Shown here in pieces: positions 1-7,558 of a DNA stretch of 64,000 nt. Within the stretch, counting starts at the first letter, position 1; every line of letters begins with the position of its first letter. The notes under the pieces were generated by a model. The model saw only the letters and a program-made list of their open reading frames with translations, searched no databases and had not been told where the DNA came from. Both the position numbers and the translations under genes were made by a program. Origin of the DNA: Neopusillimonas maritima (GTDB lineage Bacteria > Pseudomonadota > Gammaproteobacteria > Burkholderiales > Burkholderiaceae_B); the NCBI RefSeq assembly GCF_040930455.2, contig NZ_CP170494.1; one strand, 5' to 3'.

Positions 1-477
1 TTCCACGTTTGGAAAGGCCGATTGCATGAAAGACAGCCAACTTGCCTGGCGCTGGGCATCAATACTTTCCTGCGCTTGCATCTCGTCCAATGACTTTTCG
101 GCAATGGCCTGACCCTTAAGGCTACGCGCATAGGTCAATTCCAACGCAAACGGGCGACCCGCCCATGCCTCGATATTCAACGGTGCTTTCACCCATAGGC
201 GAATGTCATACACAGAAAAGCCAAACCACCGAAAACGCTCTTGCCCTTGCAACTGGGCATCGCCCAGCACCTCTCGCACTTCCGGCGGAATAGCAACCTG
301 AGCTTTGCTTTCATCCGAGCCGGCCGCATCGGCCGACTGCGCTGAAAGCGGATCATAGGTTTGCGACGATGACGTTGAAACCCCAACACCCATTAAGAGT
401 AAAAACATGAGTGCATAAAGCGCCCCATGGAACCTACGACTCGCAACAACGGCTTGATCTTTCCTGCGCGCTTTCAT
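1..477 (-). CDS. Chalcone isomerase-like family protein (C-terminal part beyond window edge)
   Basis: The gene begins at ATG 477 and stays open to base 1, so 159 codons are visible and the 3' end lies outside the window. A hydrophobic stretch at about residues 19-32 looks like a signal peptide or membrane anchor. It is followed by a low-complexity Ser/Ala stretch and then a domain with RFRWFGFSVYDIRLWV and FALELTYARSLKG, the pattern of the bacterial chalcone-isomerase-like family (Pfam Chalcone_3). Family knowledge: these are mostly uncharacterised periplasmic proteins often found beside DUF1365 and CFA-synthase-like genes, and flavonoid isomerase activity should not be assumed. The start overlaps the methyltransferase stop as ATGA (474-477), so it is the translationally coupled fourth gene of the leftward operon and probably shares its regulation. 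Confidence 0.75.
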   Translation of the reverse strand, partial: MKARRKDQAVVASRRFHGALYALMFLLLMGVGVSTSSSQTYDPLSAQSADAAGSDESKAQVAIPPEVREVLGDAQLQGQERFRWFGFSVYDIRLWVKAPLNIEAWAGRPFALELTYARSLKGQAIAEKSLDEMQAQESIDAQRQASWLSFMQSAFPNVE

Positions 478-1721
478 GCTGCCTCCTGCGCCTCGTTAAC
501 CAGCGTGAACTGCACGACGTTCGTATTGCCGGTATCGAATGCCGCTTCACAGTATGAAAGGTAGAAATCCCAGGTTCGCATAAAAACAGTATCAAACCCT
601 TGAGCCCGAATGGCCGGCTCGTTCGCGTGGAATGGCGCACGCCATCGGCGCAGCGTTTCCGCGTAGTCGGGGCCGAAACGCAAAACGTTCTCGACACGTA
701 ACCCGGCACGCTGCGCGGCATTGCAAAACTCGCGTTCGCTAGGCAGCATGCCGCCGGGAAAGATGTACTGCTGGATAAAATCGGTTGACTTAACGTAGCG
801 ATCGAACAGGTCGTCGCGAATCGTAATACTCTGAATACACGCCCGCCCGCCGGGCTTCAGGTTCTTGCGCACCGTTTCAAAAAAAGACGGCCAGTACTCA
901 CGCCCCACTGCTTCGAACATTTCAATCGAAATCAACGCATCGTAGGGGCCGTCCTGAATATCTCGGTAATCTTGTAATCGCAGGTCGGCTCGGGCACCGT
1001 ATCCTGCATCATCCAACCGGTTTTGCGCATAATGCAATTGCTCGGTCGATAACGTCACGCCCACGACGCTGGCGCCGCGCTGCGCAGCGGCATGGGCTAC
1101 CGCCCCCCAACCACAACCAATTTCCAACACGCGATCACCTTCAGCTACTGTCGCTTCGTCCAGTGCGCGCCTCACTTTCGCGTGCTGAGCCTGTGGCAAC
1201 GACTGCGTGCGATCATCCTGAAACCAGGCCGAGGAATAATTCATGGTTTCATCAAGCCAATAGCGATAAAACGCATTGCCCAGATCGTAATGGGCGTGGA
1301 TGTTGCGCCTGCTGCCACTACGGCTGTTGCGGTTCAATATATGGCGCATCCGATAGACCAACTTACCCCACCACGCACCGTAAAGCACACGCTCCATCTG
1401 CTCGCGATTAACGATAAAAAGCGCAATCAGCGATGTCAGGTCGGAAGTTGTCCAATCGCCCTGAATATAACTCTCGGCAAAACCAATATCGCCGGATTTC
1501 AACGCTGCGGAAAATACATTCCAGTTATTCAACCGCAAGGCTGCATGAGGTTGACCACCCGGCCCAAAGCGACGCATTTCGCCATTGGGTAGCTCAACCT
1601 CCAGCCGACCACAAGATAGCTTGTTAAGCATCCGCAAAACCGTGCGCGCCGCGAAGGTGGGCCGACTGTGCTGCGTACCGGTGCGGCCAAGGGTCGGATG
1701 AGAATCCAAAGTGCGTGTCAT
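474..1721 (-). CDS. Cyclopropane-fatty-acid-synthase-family SAM methyltransferase with altered active site
   Basis: This 415-residue protein has the CFA synthase fold: an N-terminal lipid-binding region, the HYDLGNAFYRYWLDETM block, the SAM-binding motif VLEIGCGWG (residues 199-206) and a C-terminal FGPDYAETLRRW segment. The family transfers methyl from S-adenosylmethionine to double bonds of membrane phospholipid acyl chains. Against E. coli CFA synthase, aligned by eye, the catalytic Glu is kept (E270 in MFEAVG), but the bicarbonate-binding Cys139 is Ser164 (NYSSAWF) and His266 is Gln297. A true cyclopropane synthase is therefore uncertain; a methylating or other lipid-modifying variant is possible. 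Start and stop overlap both neighbours by 4 bases (ATGA), marking tight coupling with the DUF1365 and chalcone-isomerase-like genes. Probably controlled by the divergent CarH/LitR-type regulator. Confidence 0.85.
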   Translation of the reverse strand: MTRTLDSHPTLGRTGTQHSRPTFAARTVLRMLNKLSCGRLEVELPNGEMRRFGPGGQPHAALRLNNWNVFSAALKSGDIGFAESYIQGDWTTSDLTSLIALFIVNREQMERVLYGAWWGKLVYRMRHILNRNSRSGSRRNIHAHYDLGNAFYRYWLDETMNYSSAWFQDDRTQSLPQAQHAKVRRALDEATVAEGDRVLEIGCGWGAVAHAAAQRGASVVGVTLSTEQLHYAQNRLDDAGYGARADLRLQDYRDIQDGPYDALISIEMFEAVGREYWPSFFETVRKNLKPGGRACIQSITIRDDLFDRYVKSTDFIQQYIFPGGMLPSEREFCNAAQRAGLRVENVLRFGPDYAETLRRWRAPFHANEPAIRAQGFDTVFMRTWDFYLSYCEAAFDTGNTNVVQFTLVNEAQEAA

Positions 1722-2575
1722 GATTCTGAGCTCCTGGAGTAAGACGTATCGGGGTCGTCACCCTGGGTGACAAAAGGTTGATCAAGTGGCGGCTTGCGAT
1801 TGAACGGCACTTTTTTGAGCCATAAGCGCAGCGCCTGCCAGTGAATCCTGGCCATAATTCCAAAAGTCAGGAAAGGCATGGATATCATGGCTTTCCAGAG
1901 GGTGGCGCGGCCAAGCGTTTCAAGATGCCCACTTATGCTGGTTTGCAAAATAGCCCGGCCACTCGCATCGTCGTGATCAATGCGCGCCACAATACGCTCT
2001 AAGCGGGAAGACGCAGCGTCTGTACGCATGAAGCGAAACCGGTAGCGCCCCGACGCCCGGCAAAACGGCGACACATGAAATACCTTGTCTGCCGTCATTT
2101 CTTTACCCCACTGCACTGACGACGCCAGCAAATAGCAATGACGCTCACCGAAAGTGTTGTTCACCTCGGCAACAATGGCTCGTAGCTTGCCTTCGCGGTT
2201 GTAGGCATACCAAAAACTGACCGGCTTGAAAACGTAGCCGAATACACGCGGATAGGTTTGCAACCACACTTCGCCGTCGGCATCGTGAATACCCGACCGC
2301 TGCAATAACTGGTCGAACCACGCAAGCGCATCGCCCTCCCCATCACCGTGATCTTTGTCGTGAAATGCAACCAGGGCGGACTTATTACGCGCCAGCCCAC
2401 GCCAGCCGACATGATGGGCGCTTCGCATAGGCAACATCAGAAACCAGGTGCGATATGAAAATGCGTGCTCAACCGGATGCAACCGCGCATGACGGATTTG
2501 GCCAATACCAATCAAAGGAACGCTACGTGCATGTGCACGATTCGCCTGCCTCGTGGTGATGTTCGACGTTTTCAT
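1718..2575 (-). CDS. DUF1365 domain-containing protein
   Basis: A 285-residue protein with the DUF1365 hallmarks: RHARLHPVEHAFSYRTWFLML near the N-terminus, then the FGYVFKPVSFWYAY block and KVFHVSPFC. The biochemical function is unknown; the family nearly always sits between an FAD-dependent oxidoreductase and a CFA-synthase-like gene, as it does here, so a role in modifying unsaturated membrane fatty acids is inferred. ATG 2575 is preferred because it lies just after the stop of the upstream gene (2587). A longer reading frame to 2635 would overlap that gene by about 49 bases and adds a non-conserved stretch; GTG 2584 is also possible. The 3' end overlaps the methyltransferase start by 4 bases. 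Confidence 0.82.
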   Translation of the reverse strand: MKTSNITTRQANRAHARSVPLIGIGQIRHARLHPVEHAFSYRTWFLMLPMRSAHHVGWRGLARNKSALVAFHDKDHGDGEGDALAWFDQLLQRSGIHDADGEVWLQTYPRVFGYVFKPVSFWYAYNREGKLRAIVAEVNNTFGERHCYLLASSVQWGKEMTADKVFHVSPFCRASGRYRFRFMRTDAASSRLERIVARIDHDDASGRAILQTSISGHLETLGRATLWKAMISMPFLTFGIMARIHWQALRLWLKKVPFNRKPPLDQPFVTQGDDPDTSYSRSSES

Positions 2576-2586
2576 AGGTGGCTCAC

Positions 2587-3918
2587 TTATGCCGCCAACG
2601 CGGATGAAGGTCGGACGGGTGACTGTTGCCAACATTCCACCAATTGGTTTGCCACCCTCAAACCCGACTGATACCCGTCTTCATGAAAGCCGTAGCCCGT
2701 CCATGCTCCGCAGTACCAAGTGTGATTCCGACCTTGCAAATCGGGCAATTGACCTTGAGCGCGCCGTGCCGCCAAATCAAAAACCGGATGCGAATAATCG
2801 AACCGCGCCAAAACTTTGCCGGGATCGGGCTCGCGCAACGGGTTCAGCGTTTCAACAACCGGCACATCGAATGGCAAAGGTTGTAAACGGTTCAACAGAT
2901 AATGCAGACAGACGCCCGGCATTGCATCATCGCCGCGAACACCATGCTCATAATTCCAGGCTGCCCAGGCCGTTTCTCTGGCTGGTAGCACGCTGATGTC
3001 GGTGTGCAACACGGCATGATTGGGTTGATACTGAATCGCGGAAAGCATCTCGATCTCTTGTGGATGCGCATCCAGCGCCAGCAACTTCAAGGCCTGGTCG
3101 GAATGACAAGCCATCACGATGTCATCGAAATACTCGGTTCCGAAACGGGTGGTAACCGATACCCCCGTGTTCTGCCCATGCCGTCGTACCGATATAACCG
3201 GCGTACGTAAGCGCAAATCGGGGATCTCCGCTGTCATTTTCTCCACATAGTGACGTGCACCGCCACGCACCGTATGCCATTGCGGCCGATTTACCAACTG
3301 AAGCAGGCCATGGTTATGGCAAAAACGAATCAACGTGGCGACGGGAAATGCCATCATTTGATCTGCCGGGCATGACCAAATGCTGCTAATCATGGGAAGC
3401 AGGTACCAGTCGCGAAAACTGTCACCATAACCATTGGTTTCCAGGAAAGCGCCGAGCGGCTCCTGCAATTGGGCCTCTGTGCCGGAACGAGCCAGCGTAG
3501 TGGCCTGACGGTTAAAACGCACCAAATCCGACAACATCGACCAAAACTGTGGCCGCAGCAAGTTCTTGCGCTGGGCAAATACGGTATTCAAGTTACTACC
3601 ACACCACTCAAGCGATTGCGCCGGAACCTGAACTGAAAAAGACATATCAGAAGGCGCCGTTTGGACATTCAGTGTGTTAAACAGCTCAATCAAACCGGGA
3701 TAGGTCCGTTCGTTGAAAACCAAAAAGCCGGTGTCAACGCCATGCGTCACCCACTCACCCCGACTATTCGGCAAGGTGACGTCGACCGTGTGAGTGTGGC
3801 CCCCGCAATAATCCTCCGCTTCGAATAACGTGACCGCGACCGGGTAGCTTTGACGACCCAGGTACCACGCTGCACTGAGGCCCGATATGCCTGATCCAAC
3901 AACCGCAACTTTCTTCAC
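2587..3918 (-). CDS. NAD(P)/FAD-dependent oxidoreductase (amine-oxidase fold)
   Basis: A 443-residue flavoprotein that starts with the dinucleotide-binding motif VAVVGSGISGLSAAW, followed by the acidic end of the Rossmann strand (TLFEAEDYCGGHTHTVDV) and ending in YCGAWTGYGFHEDGYQSGL, the FAD-closing motif typical of this amine-oxidase-like family. The substrate is unknown; in similar clusters the enzyme accompanies DUF1365 and CFA-like proteins, pointing to oxidation or desaturation of membrane lipid acyl chains (inference). GTG 3918 is chosen because AAGGAAAA precedes it and the Rossmann fold then begins at residue 3. A TTG at 3942 would lie inside the palindromic operator at 3936-3957 and is rejected. 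It is the first gene of the leftward operon. Confidence 0.85.
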   Translation of the reverse strand: MKKVAVVGSGISGLSAAWYLGRQSYPVAVTLFEAEDYCGGHTHTVDVTLPNSRGEWVTHGVDTGFLVFNERTYPGLIELFNTLNVQTAPSDMSFSVQVPAQSLEWCGSNLNTVFAQRKNLLRPQFWSMLSDLVRFNRQATTLARSGTEAQLQEPLGAFLETNGYGDSFRDWYLLPMISSIWSCPADQMMAFPVATLIRFCHNHGLLQLVNRPQWHTVRGGARHYVEKMTAEIPDLRLRTPVISVRRHGQNTGVSVTTRFGTEYFDDIVMACHSDQALKLLALDAHPQEIEMLSAIQYQPNHAVLHTDISVLPARETAWAAWNYEHGVRGDDAMPGVCLHYLLNRLQPLPFDVPVVETLNPLREPDPGKVLARFDYSHPVFDLAARRAQGQLPDLQGRNHTWYCGAWTGYGFHEDGYQSGLRVANQLVECWQQSPVRPSSALAA

Positions 3919-3935
3919 TTTCGCTTTTCCTTGCC

Positions 3936-3957
3936 TAGACAAAATAATATTTGTCTA
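3936..3957. promoter_or_regulatory. Perfect inverted repeat straddling the -10 box of the lipid operon
   Basis: Eight-base arms TAGACAAA (3936-3943) and TTTGTCTA (3950-3957) flank the hexamer ATAATA, which on the minus strand reads TATTAT, a good -10. A weak -35 (TTACCA on the minus strand, 3968-3973) lies 18 bases upstream. An operator placed on the -10 is what a repressor of the oxidoreductase/DUF1365/methyltransferase operon would use; the adjacent CarH/LitR-type gene is the obvious candidate (inference). Confidence 0.65.
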
Positions 3958-4019
3958 AGTCAAAAATTGGTAATTAGCGAAATAATAGGCTTAAAATAGT
4001 TTTTTTTCAATATATGTCC

Positions 4020-4058
4020 TAGACAAAATAAATTTGCTATTATTCTTGTCCATGACAA
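4020..4058. promoter_or_regulatory. Second cluster of GACAA/TTGTC half-sites around the regulator's probable -10
   Basis: GACAAA occurs at 4022-4027, TTGTC at 4046-4050 and GACAA at 4054-4058. The last two form a perfect TTGTC-CAT-GACAA palindrome. A TATTAT hexamer at 4038-4043 lies between the outer half-sites and could be the -10 of the regulator gene. The same half-site flanks the -10 of the divergent operon, so one protein probably controls both promoters, with autoregulation of the photoreceptor gene (inference). Confidence 0.5.
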
Positions 4059-4084
4059 ACTGGAAAACAAACAGGTTCAAAACC

Positions 4085-5032
4085 ATGACGTCTGTTCCGA
4101 AGAATCCGCAGCTCATGCTGAACATCACCGCTGTGGAACGCGATACCCGGATTGGCAAAGACGCTTTGCGCGTGTGGGAGCGACGCTACGGTTTTCCCCA
4201 GCCGGAACGCGATACAAACGGCGAACGTCTGTACCCGCCCGACCAAGTGGAGCGCCTGCGCATTATCAAACGGTTGTTGGATGCCGGCCATCGGCCCGGG
4301 CGGGTGGTTGCATTGCAATTGGCTCAATTGCATGAACTCAGTGACGCACTGAAAGAAGCAACCAATGCAACAATTGCCGCCGGCGACACAGCGTCATTAC
4401 AGAAACTGGAAATTACGCAACTTCTGGACCTGCTTAAAACACATGACCCCACACAGTTGCGACGACGTTTCTCCCAACAGATTATGCGCATCGGCCTGGC
4501 CCGTTTTGTTCTGGATATTGCAATCCCGCTGATGCGTGATGTCGGCAAAGCCTGGGCGAGCGGCGACCTGCACATTTTCGAGGAACATCTGTGCAGCGAA
4601 GTCCTGGAAACCAGTTTGCGCGCCGCGTTGGCAACCGCGCCCGAACCTTCAGCGAACAGTCGACCCCGTATATTGTTATCCACCGTCCCCGGAGAAAGTC
4701 ACAGCTTAAGTATTTTGATGGCTGAAGCATTATTTCTGGTCGAAGGATGCAGTTGCATGAACCTGGGTTCACAAACCCCACTACACGATCTGATCAGTGC
4801 CGCAAACGCGCACCGGTCGGACATCGTCGCCATTAGTTTTTCAGCTGCAAGCAACCCCGGGCAATCGGCCGATGCGCTGCATGAGCTGCGTGCCATGCTG
4901 CCCGCCTCCATTGAACTCTGGGCGGGCAGCCCTCATTCCGTGTTGCAACGACGGGACATTCCGGGGGTGAGCGTCATGGCACATCTTGAAGACCTACCCG
5001 GCCAAGTGCAACGCTGGCGTCAACAAAGATAA
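4085..5032 (+). CDS. MerR-family, cobalamin-binding transcriptional regulator (CarH/LitR-type photoreceptor)
   Basis: A 315-residue protein with an N-terminal MerR winged helix (residues 13-80; KDALRVWERRYGFPQPER is the MerR recognition region), a four-helix linker domain and a C-terminal Rossmann B12-binding domain. The diagnostic CarH signature W-x9-EH is present (W157, E167, H168), and PGESH supplies the lower-ligand ExH motif (E204, H206). Family knowledge: CarH/LitR proteins bind adenosylcobalamin, repress DNA in the dark and release it when light breaks the Co-C bond. ATG 4085 is preferred because an AGG lies 10 bases upstream and the earlier ATG 4052 falls in a palindrome near the likely transcription start. 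It is divergent from the lipid operon, which it probably controls. Light sensing is inferred from motifs, not shown. Confidence 0.85.
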   Translation: MTSVPKNPQLMLNITAVERDTRIGKDALRVWERRYGFPQPERDTNGERLYPPDQVERLRIIKRLLDAGHRPGRVVALQLAQLHELSDALKEATNATIAAGDTASLQKLEITQLLDLLKTHDPTQLRRRFSQQIMRIGLARFVLDIAIPLMRDVGKAWASGDLHIFEEHLCSEVLETSLRAALATAPEPSANSRPRILLSTVPGESHSLSILMAEALFLVEGCSCMNLGSQTPLHDLISAANAHRSDIVAISFSAASNPGQSADALHELRAMLPASIELWAGSPHSVLQRRDIPGVSVMAHLEDLPGQVQRWRQQR

Positions 5033-5112
5033 GCCGCACAGGTTTACACTAAGCGCACTTGCCGTCCACCTCCGGATTGCAAGTGCCCGGATTCTTCATC
5101 TTGAGGGTCGCT

Positions 5113-6345
5113 GTGTCAAAAAAATGGGTCAACTGGAAGATGCTGCTGCCGGCTTTGCTTGTGGCTGTGGTCGGCATAATCGTCTGGCAAAAATGGCGTG
5201 GTCCTGAAATACGCGCCTACCGTGTCGAATCGCATCCGCTGATTCAACAAGTGGTCGCAACCGGGCGCGTCGCCTCCGACGACCGCGCGGATATCGGCAG
5301 TGAAATTACGGCTGTCGTTAAAGAACGCCTGGTTGACCGTGGCCAGCCGGTACAAGAGAATGAAGTCCTGATTACACTTAGTGCAGACCAATTAAAAGCA
5401 CAAGAGCAAGAGGCGCAAGCGGCCCTGGCGTTAATGCGCAGTTCGCGTCGACCGCAAGCACAGGCGCGGCTGGAGCAAGCGCAATCGCATCTGGCGCAAG
5501 CAAAACGGGAGGTACAGCGGCGGCGCTTACTGGCCAAAGAAAAAGCCATTCCAACCGAAGATCTGGAACAAGCGGAAAACGCCTTGGCTGCGGCACAAGC
5601 GGGATTTGACCAGGCTAAACTCGACGTCTCGGCTTTGGCGCAAGGCGGCGTCGAGGAGTCTATTTTGCAGCAACGCCTGAATGCCATCCGTGCCTCCCTG
5701 GATAAAACACAAATTCGAGCGCCGTTTTCAGGCACGGTATTGGAACGTTACGTGTCACCCGGTGATACAGTTCAGCCGGGGCAAGCACTACTGACATTAC
5801 GCGACCAAAGCAAGATTGAACTGCTGGTGCCCGTGGACGAACGTAACCTGGGCGTTCTTGAGGTGGGTCAGCCCGCCATTATCATTGCGGATGCCTATCC
5901 CAATGAACCTTTTAGGGCAGAAATTACGAGTATTGCGCCGGTCATCGACCCACAGCGCGGTACGGTCGATATTCGTTTATCGGCCGCGCCCGCCCCTGAT
6001 TTCCTGAAGGAAGATATGACGATCACCGCCACAATAGAAACGGCGCGGAACGATGCCGCACTTGTCGTCCCCAACGACACACTGTTCCAACAAAACGGCA
6101 ACCGGGCGAAGGTCTGGGTATACAGCCACGGCAAGGCTAACGAAACCCAAGTGAGAACAGGGCTCAACAGCCTGGCGCTATCGCAAATTACCGAAGGCTT
6201 GAGCGCCGGCGACATTGTTCTTGGCTCCACCGACGGGCTGACCGATGGGCAACGGGTTCGGGCAACCATCAGCCCTTTACCGCAAAGCCGTACCATTAAT
6301 GCAGCCGAACGAACCGATGGGGAAACGCCCATGAAACTGGATTAG
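5113..6345 (+). CDS. HlyD/MFP-type periplasmic adaptor subunit of an ABC exporter
   Basis: A 410-residue membrane fusion protein with one N-terminal membrane anchor (MLLPALLVAVVGIIVW), a lipoyl half-motif (VATGRVASDDRADIGSEITAVV), a long Ala/Gln/Glu-rich coiled coil (about residues 85-195), the second lipoyl half (RAPFSGTVLERYVSPGDTVQPG) and a beta-barrel/MP domain. It would span the periplasm and link the inner-membrane ABC unit to an outer-membrane channel. GTG 5113 is chosen because GAGGG sits 5 bases upstream and the hydrophobic anchor follows directly; earlier TTG and GTG codons lack such support. The two genes that follow encode a separate permease and ATPase, the DevBCA-like arrangement in which MacB functions are split. 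No outer-membrane factor is encoded nearby. Substrate unknown. Confidence 0.85.
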   Translation: MSKKWVNWKMLLPALLVAVVGIIVWQKWRGPEIRAYRVESHPLIQQVVATGRVASDDRADIGSEITAVVKERLVDRGQPVQENEVLITLSADQLKAQEQEAQAALALMRSSRRPQAQARLEQAQSHLAQAKREVQRRRLLAKEKAIPTEDLEQAENALAAAQAGFDQAKLDVSALAQGGVEESILQQRLNAIRASLDKTQIRAPFSGTVLERYVSPGDTVQPGQALLTLRDQSKIELLVPVDERNLGVLEVGQPAIIIADAYPNEPFRAEITSIAPVIDPQRGTVDIRLSAAPAPDFLKEDMTITATIETARNDAALVVPNDTLFQQNGNRAKVWVYSHGKANETQVRTGLNSLALSQITEGLSAGDIVLGSTDGLTDGQRVRATISPLPQSRTINAAERTDGETPMKLD

Positions 6346-6355
6346 GCCCTTCCAC

Positions 6356-7558
6356 ATGTGGCTTGAATCACTGATTGCCTTAAAGTTTTTACGCCAGAAT
6401 CTGGTTCAAACCGCATTGATTCTGGTGGGCATAGCCGTGGGGGTGTCGGTGATTGTCTTTATCACCACGCTGATTAATGGTTTGCAAGCCAACATTATTG
6501 AACGCACGCTGGGCACGCAGTCTCACATTCGGATTGAACCGGCTGAAGAGCAAAATCTGATTGCACCGGTTCAACCCGGCACCATTGCCCTGATCCGCGA
6601 GGATCCTCGGGGTCAACGGTTACGCTCCATCAACAACTGGATTGCGGTCCAGTCCACACTCGATAATCTGGAAGGCATCACCGCCGTTTCACCCATCGTT
6701 TCCGGCCCGGCCTTTGCCCGTAGGGGCGACGTTTTAAAATCGGTGTCGCTCATTGGCATTGACCCCGACCGCTATGAAAGAATCATCCCGATCAGCGATG
6801 ACATGATCGCCGGCCGCTTTCGTGTCGGCGCCGGCGACGCCGTTATTGGGCGCCTGTTGGCTAAAGACCTAGGGCTGCGTACCGGCAGCAAAATGCGGAT
6901 TGAGGCGGGCGATGGAAGGATTGCGTTAGTGACGATCGCCGGTATTTTTGAACTGGGCGTACGTGAACTTGATCAACGCTATGTTTACCTCGACCTGAAA
7001 CAGGCACAGTCGTTATTGGATTTACCTGGTGGCGTCACCCTAATCGACGTCACGGTTGATAACCTGTTCACCGCCGATCTGGACGCACAAAGAATTCAGA
7101 AGCTAACAGGCATGAAAGCGGAAAGCTGGATAGAAACCAATGCCCAATTGATGAACGCCTTGAGCTCACAAAGGCTCTCAACCACCATGATTACCGTATT
7201 TGTGGCTTTGTCGGTTGCGTTCGGTATTGCCAGTGTGCTGGCGATTAGCGTGACCCAACGCACGCGGGAAATTGGGATTTTGCGCGCCATGGGTATACGA
7301 CAACACCAAATGTTGCGTGTGTTTCTCGTTCAGGGTGCGTTGCTGGGAATGGCTGGGTCGGCGGTTGGTGCAGTGGCCGGCACCGGCTTGGTCTGGGCAT
7401 TCAACACCTTTGGCCCAAAACTTTTCTATATTCCATTAAGCCCTGTTCTTATCCCCATTACCATGGTGTTTGCTGCGTTCACGGGCGTTTTAGCGGCCAG
7501 CGTACCTGCCTGGCGTGCAGCGCGTTTAAACCCGGTAGAGGCGATCCGCTATGTCTGA
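6356..7558 (+). CDS. FtsX/LolE-like ABC transporter permease
   Basis: A 400-residue permease with the MacB/FtsX topology: a first helix (TALILVGIAVGVSVIVFITTL), a large periplasmic domain (about residues 45-270), then three C-terminal helices. TREIGILRAMGIRQHQMLRVF is the coupling-helix region conserved in LolC/E and MacB permeases, and the protein ends with the typical PAWRAARLNPVEAIRYV. It lies 10 bases after the adaptor gene and overlaps the ATPase gene by 8 bases, so the three subunits are almost certainly co-translated. Such mechanotransmission-type ABC systems export lipoproteins, lipids, peptides or antibiotics; which one applies here cannot be told from the sequence. The presence of an MFP adaptor argues against the Lol lipoprotein pathway. 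Confidence 0.87.
   Translation: MWLESLIALKFLRQNLVQTALILVGIAVGVSVIVFITTLINGLQANIIERTLGTQSHIRIEPAEEQNLIAPVQPGTIALIREDPRGQRLRSINNWIAVQSTLDNLEGITAVSPIVSGPAFARRGDVLKSVSLIGIDPDRYERIIPISDDMIAGRFRVGAGDAVIGRLLAKDLGLRTGSKMRIEAGDGRIALVTIAGIFELGVRELDQRYVYLDLKQAQSLLDLPGGVTLIDVTVDNLFTADLDAQRIQKLTGMKAESWIETNAQLMNALSSQRLSTTMITVFVALSVAFGIASVLAISVTQRTREIGILRAMGIRQHQMLRVFLVQGALLGMAGSAVGAVAGTGLVWAFNTFGPKLFYIPLSPVLIPITMVFAAFTGVLAASVPAWRAARLNPVEAIRYV

Noticed and set aside
1092..1592. 166-codon open frame on the plus strand
   Set aside because: It lies wholly antisense to the methyltransferase gene, has no ribosome site and no recognisable domain.
3919..3942. TTG start giving the oxidoreductase eight extra residues
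   Set aside because: The codon lies inside the palindromic operator; GTG 3918 has AAGGAAAA upstream and begins directly at the Rossmann motif.
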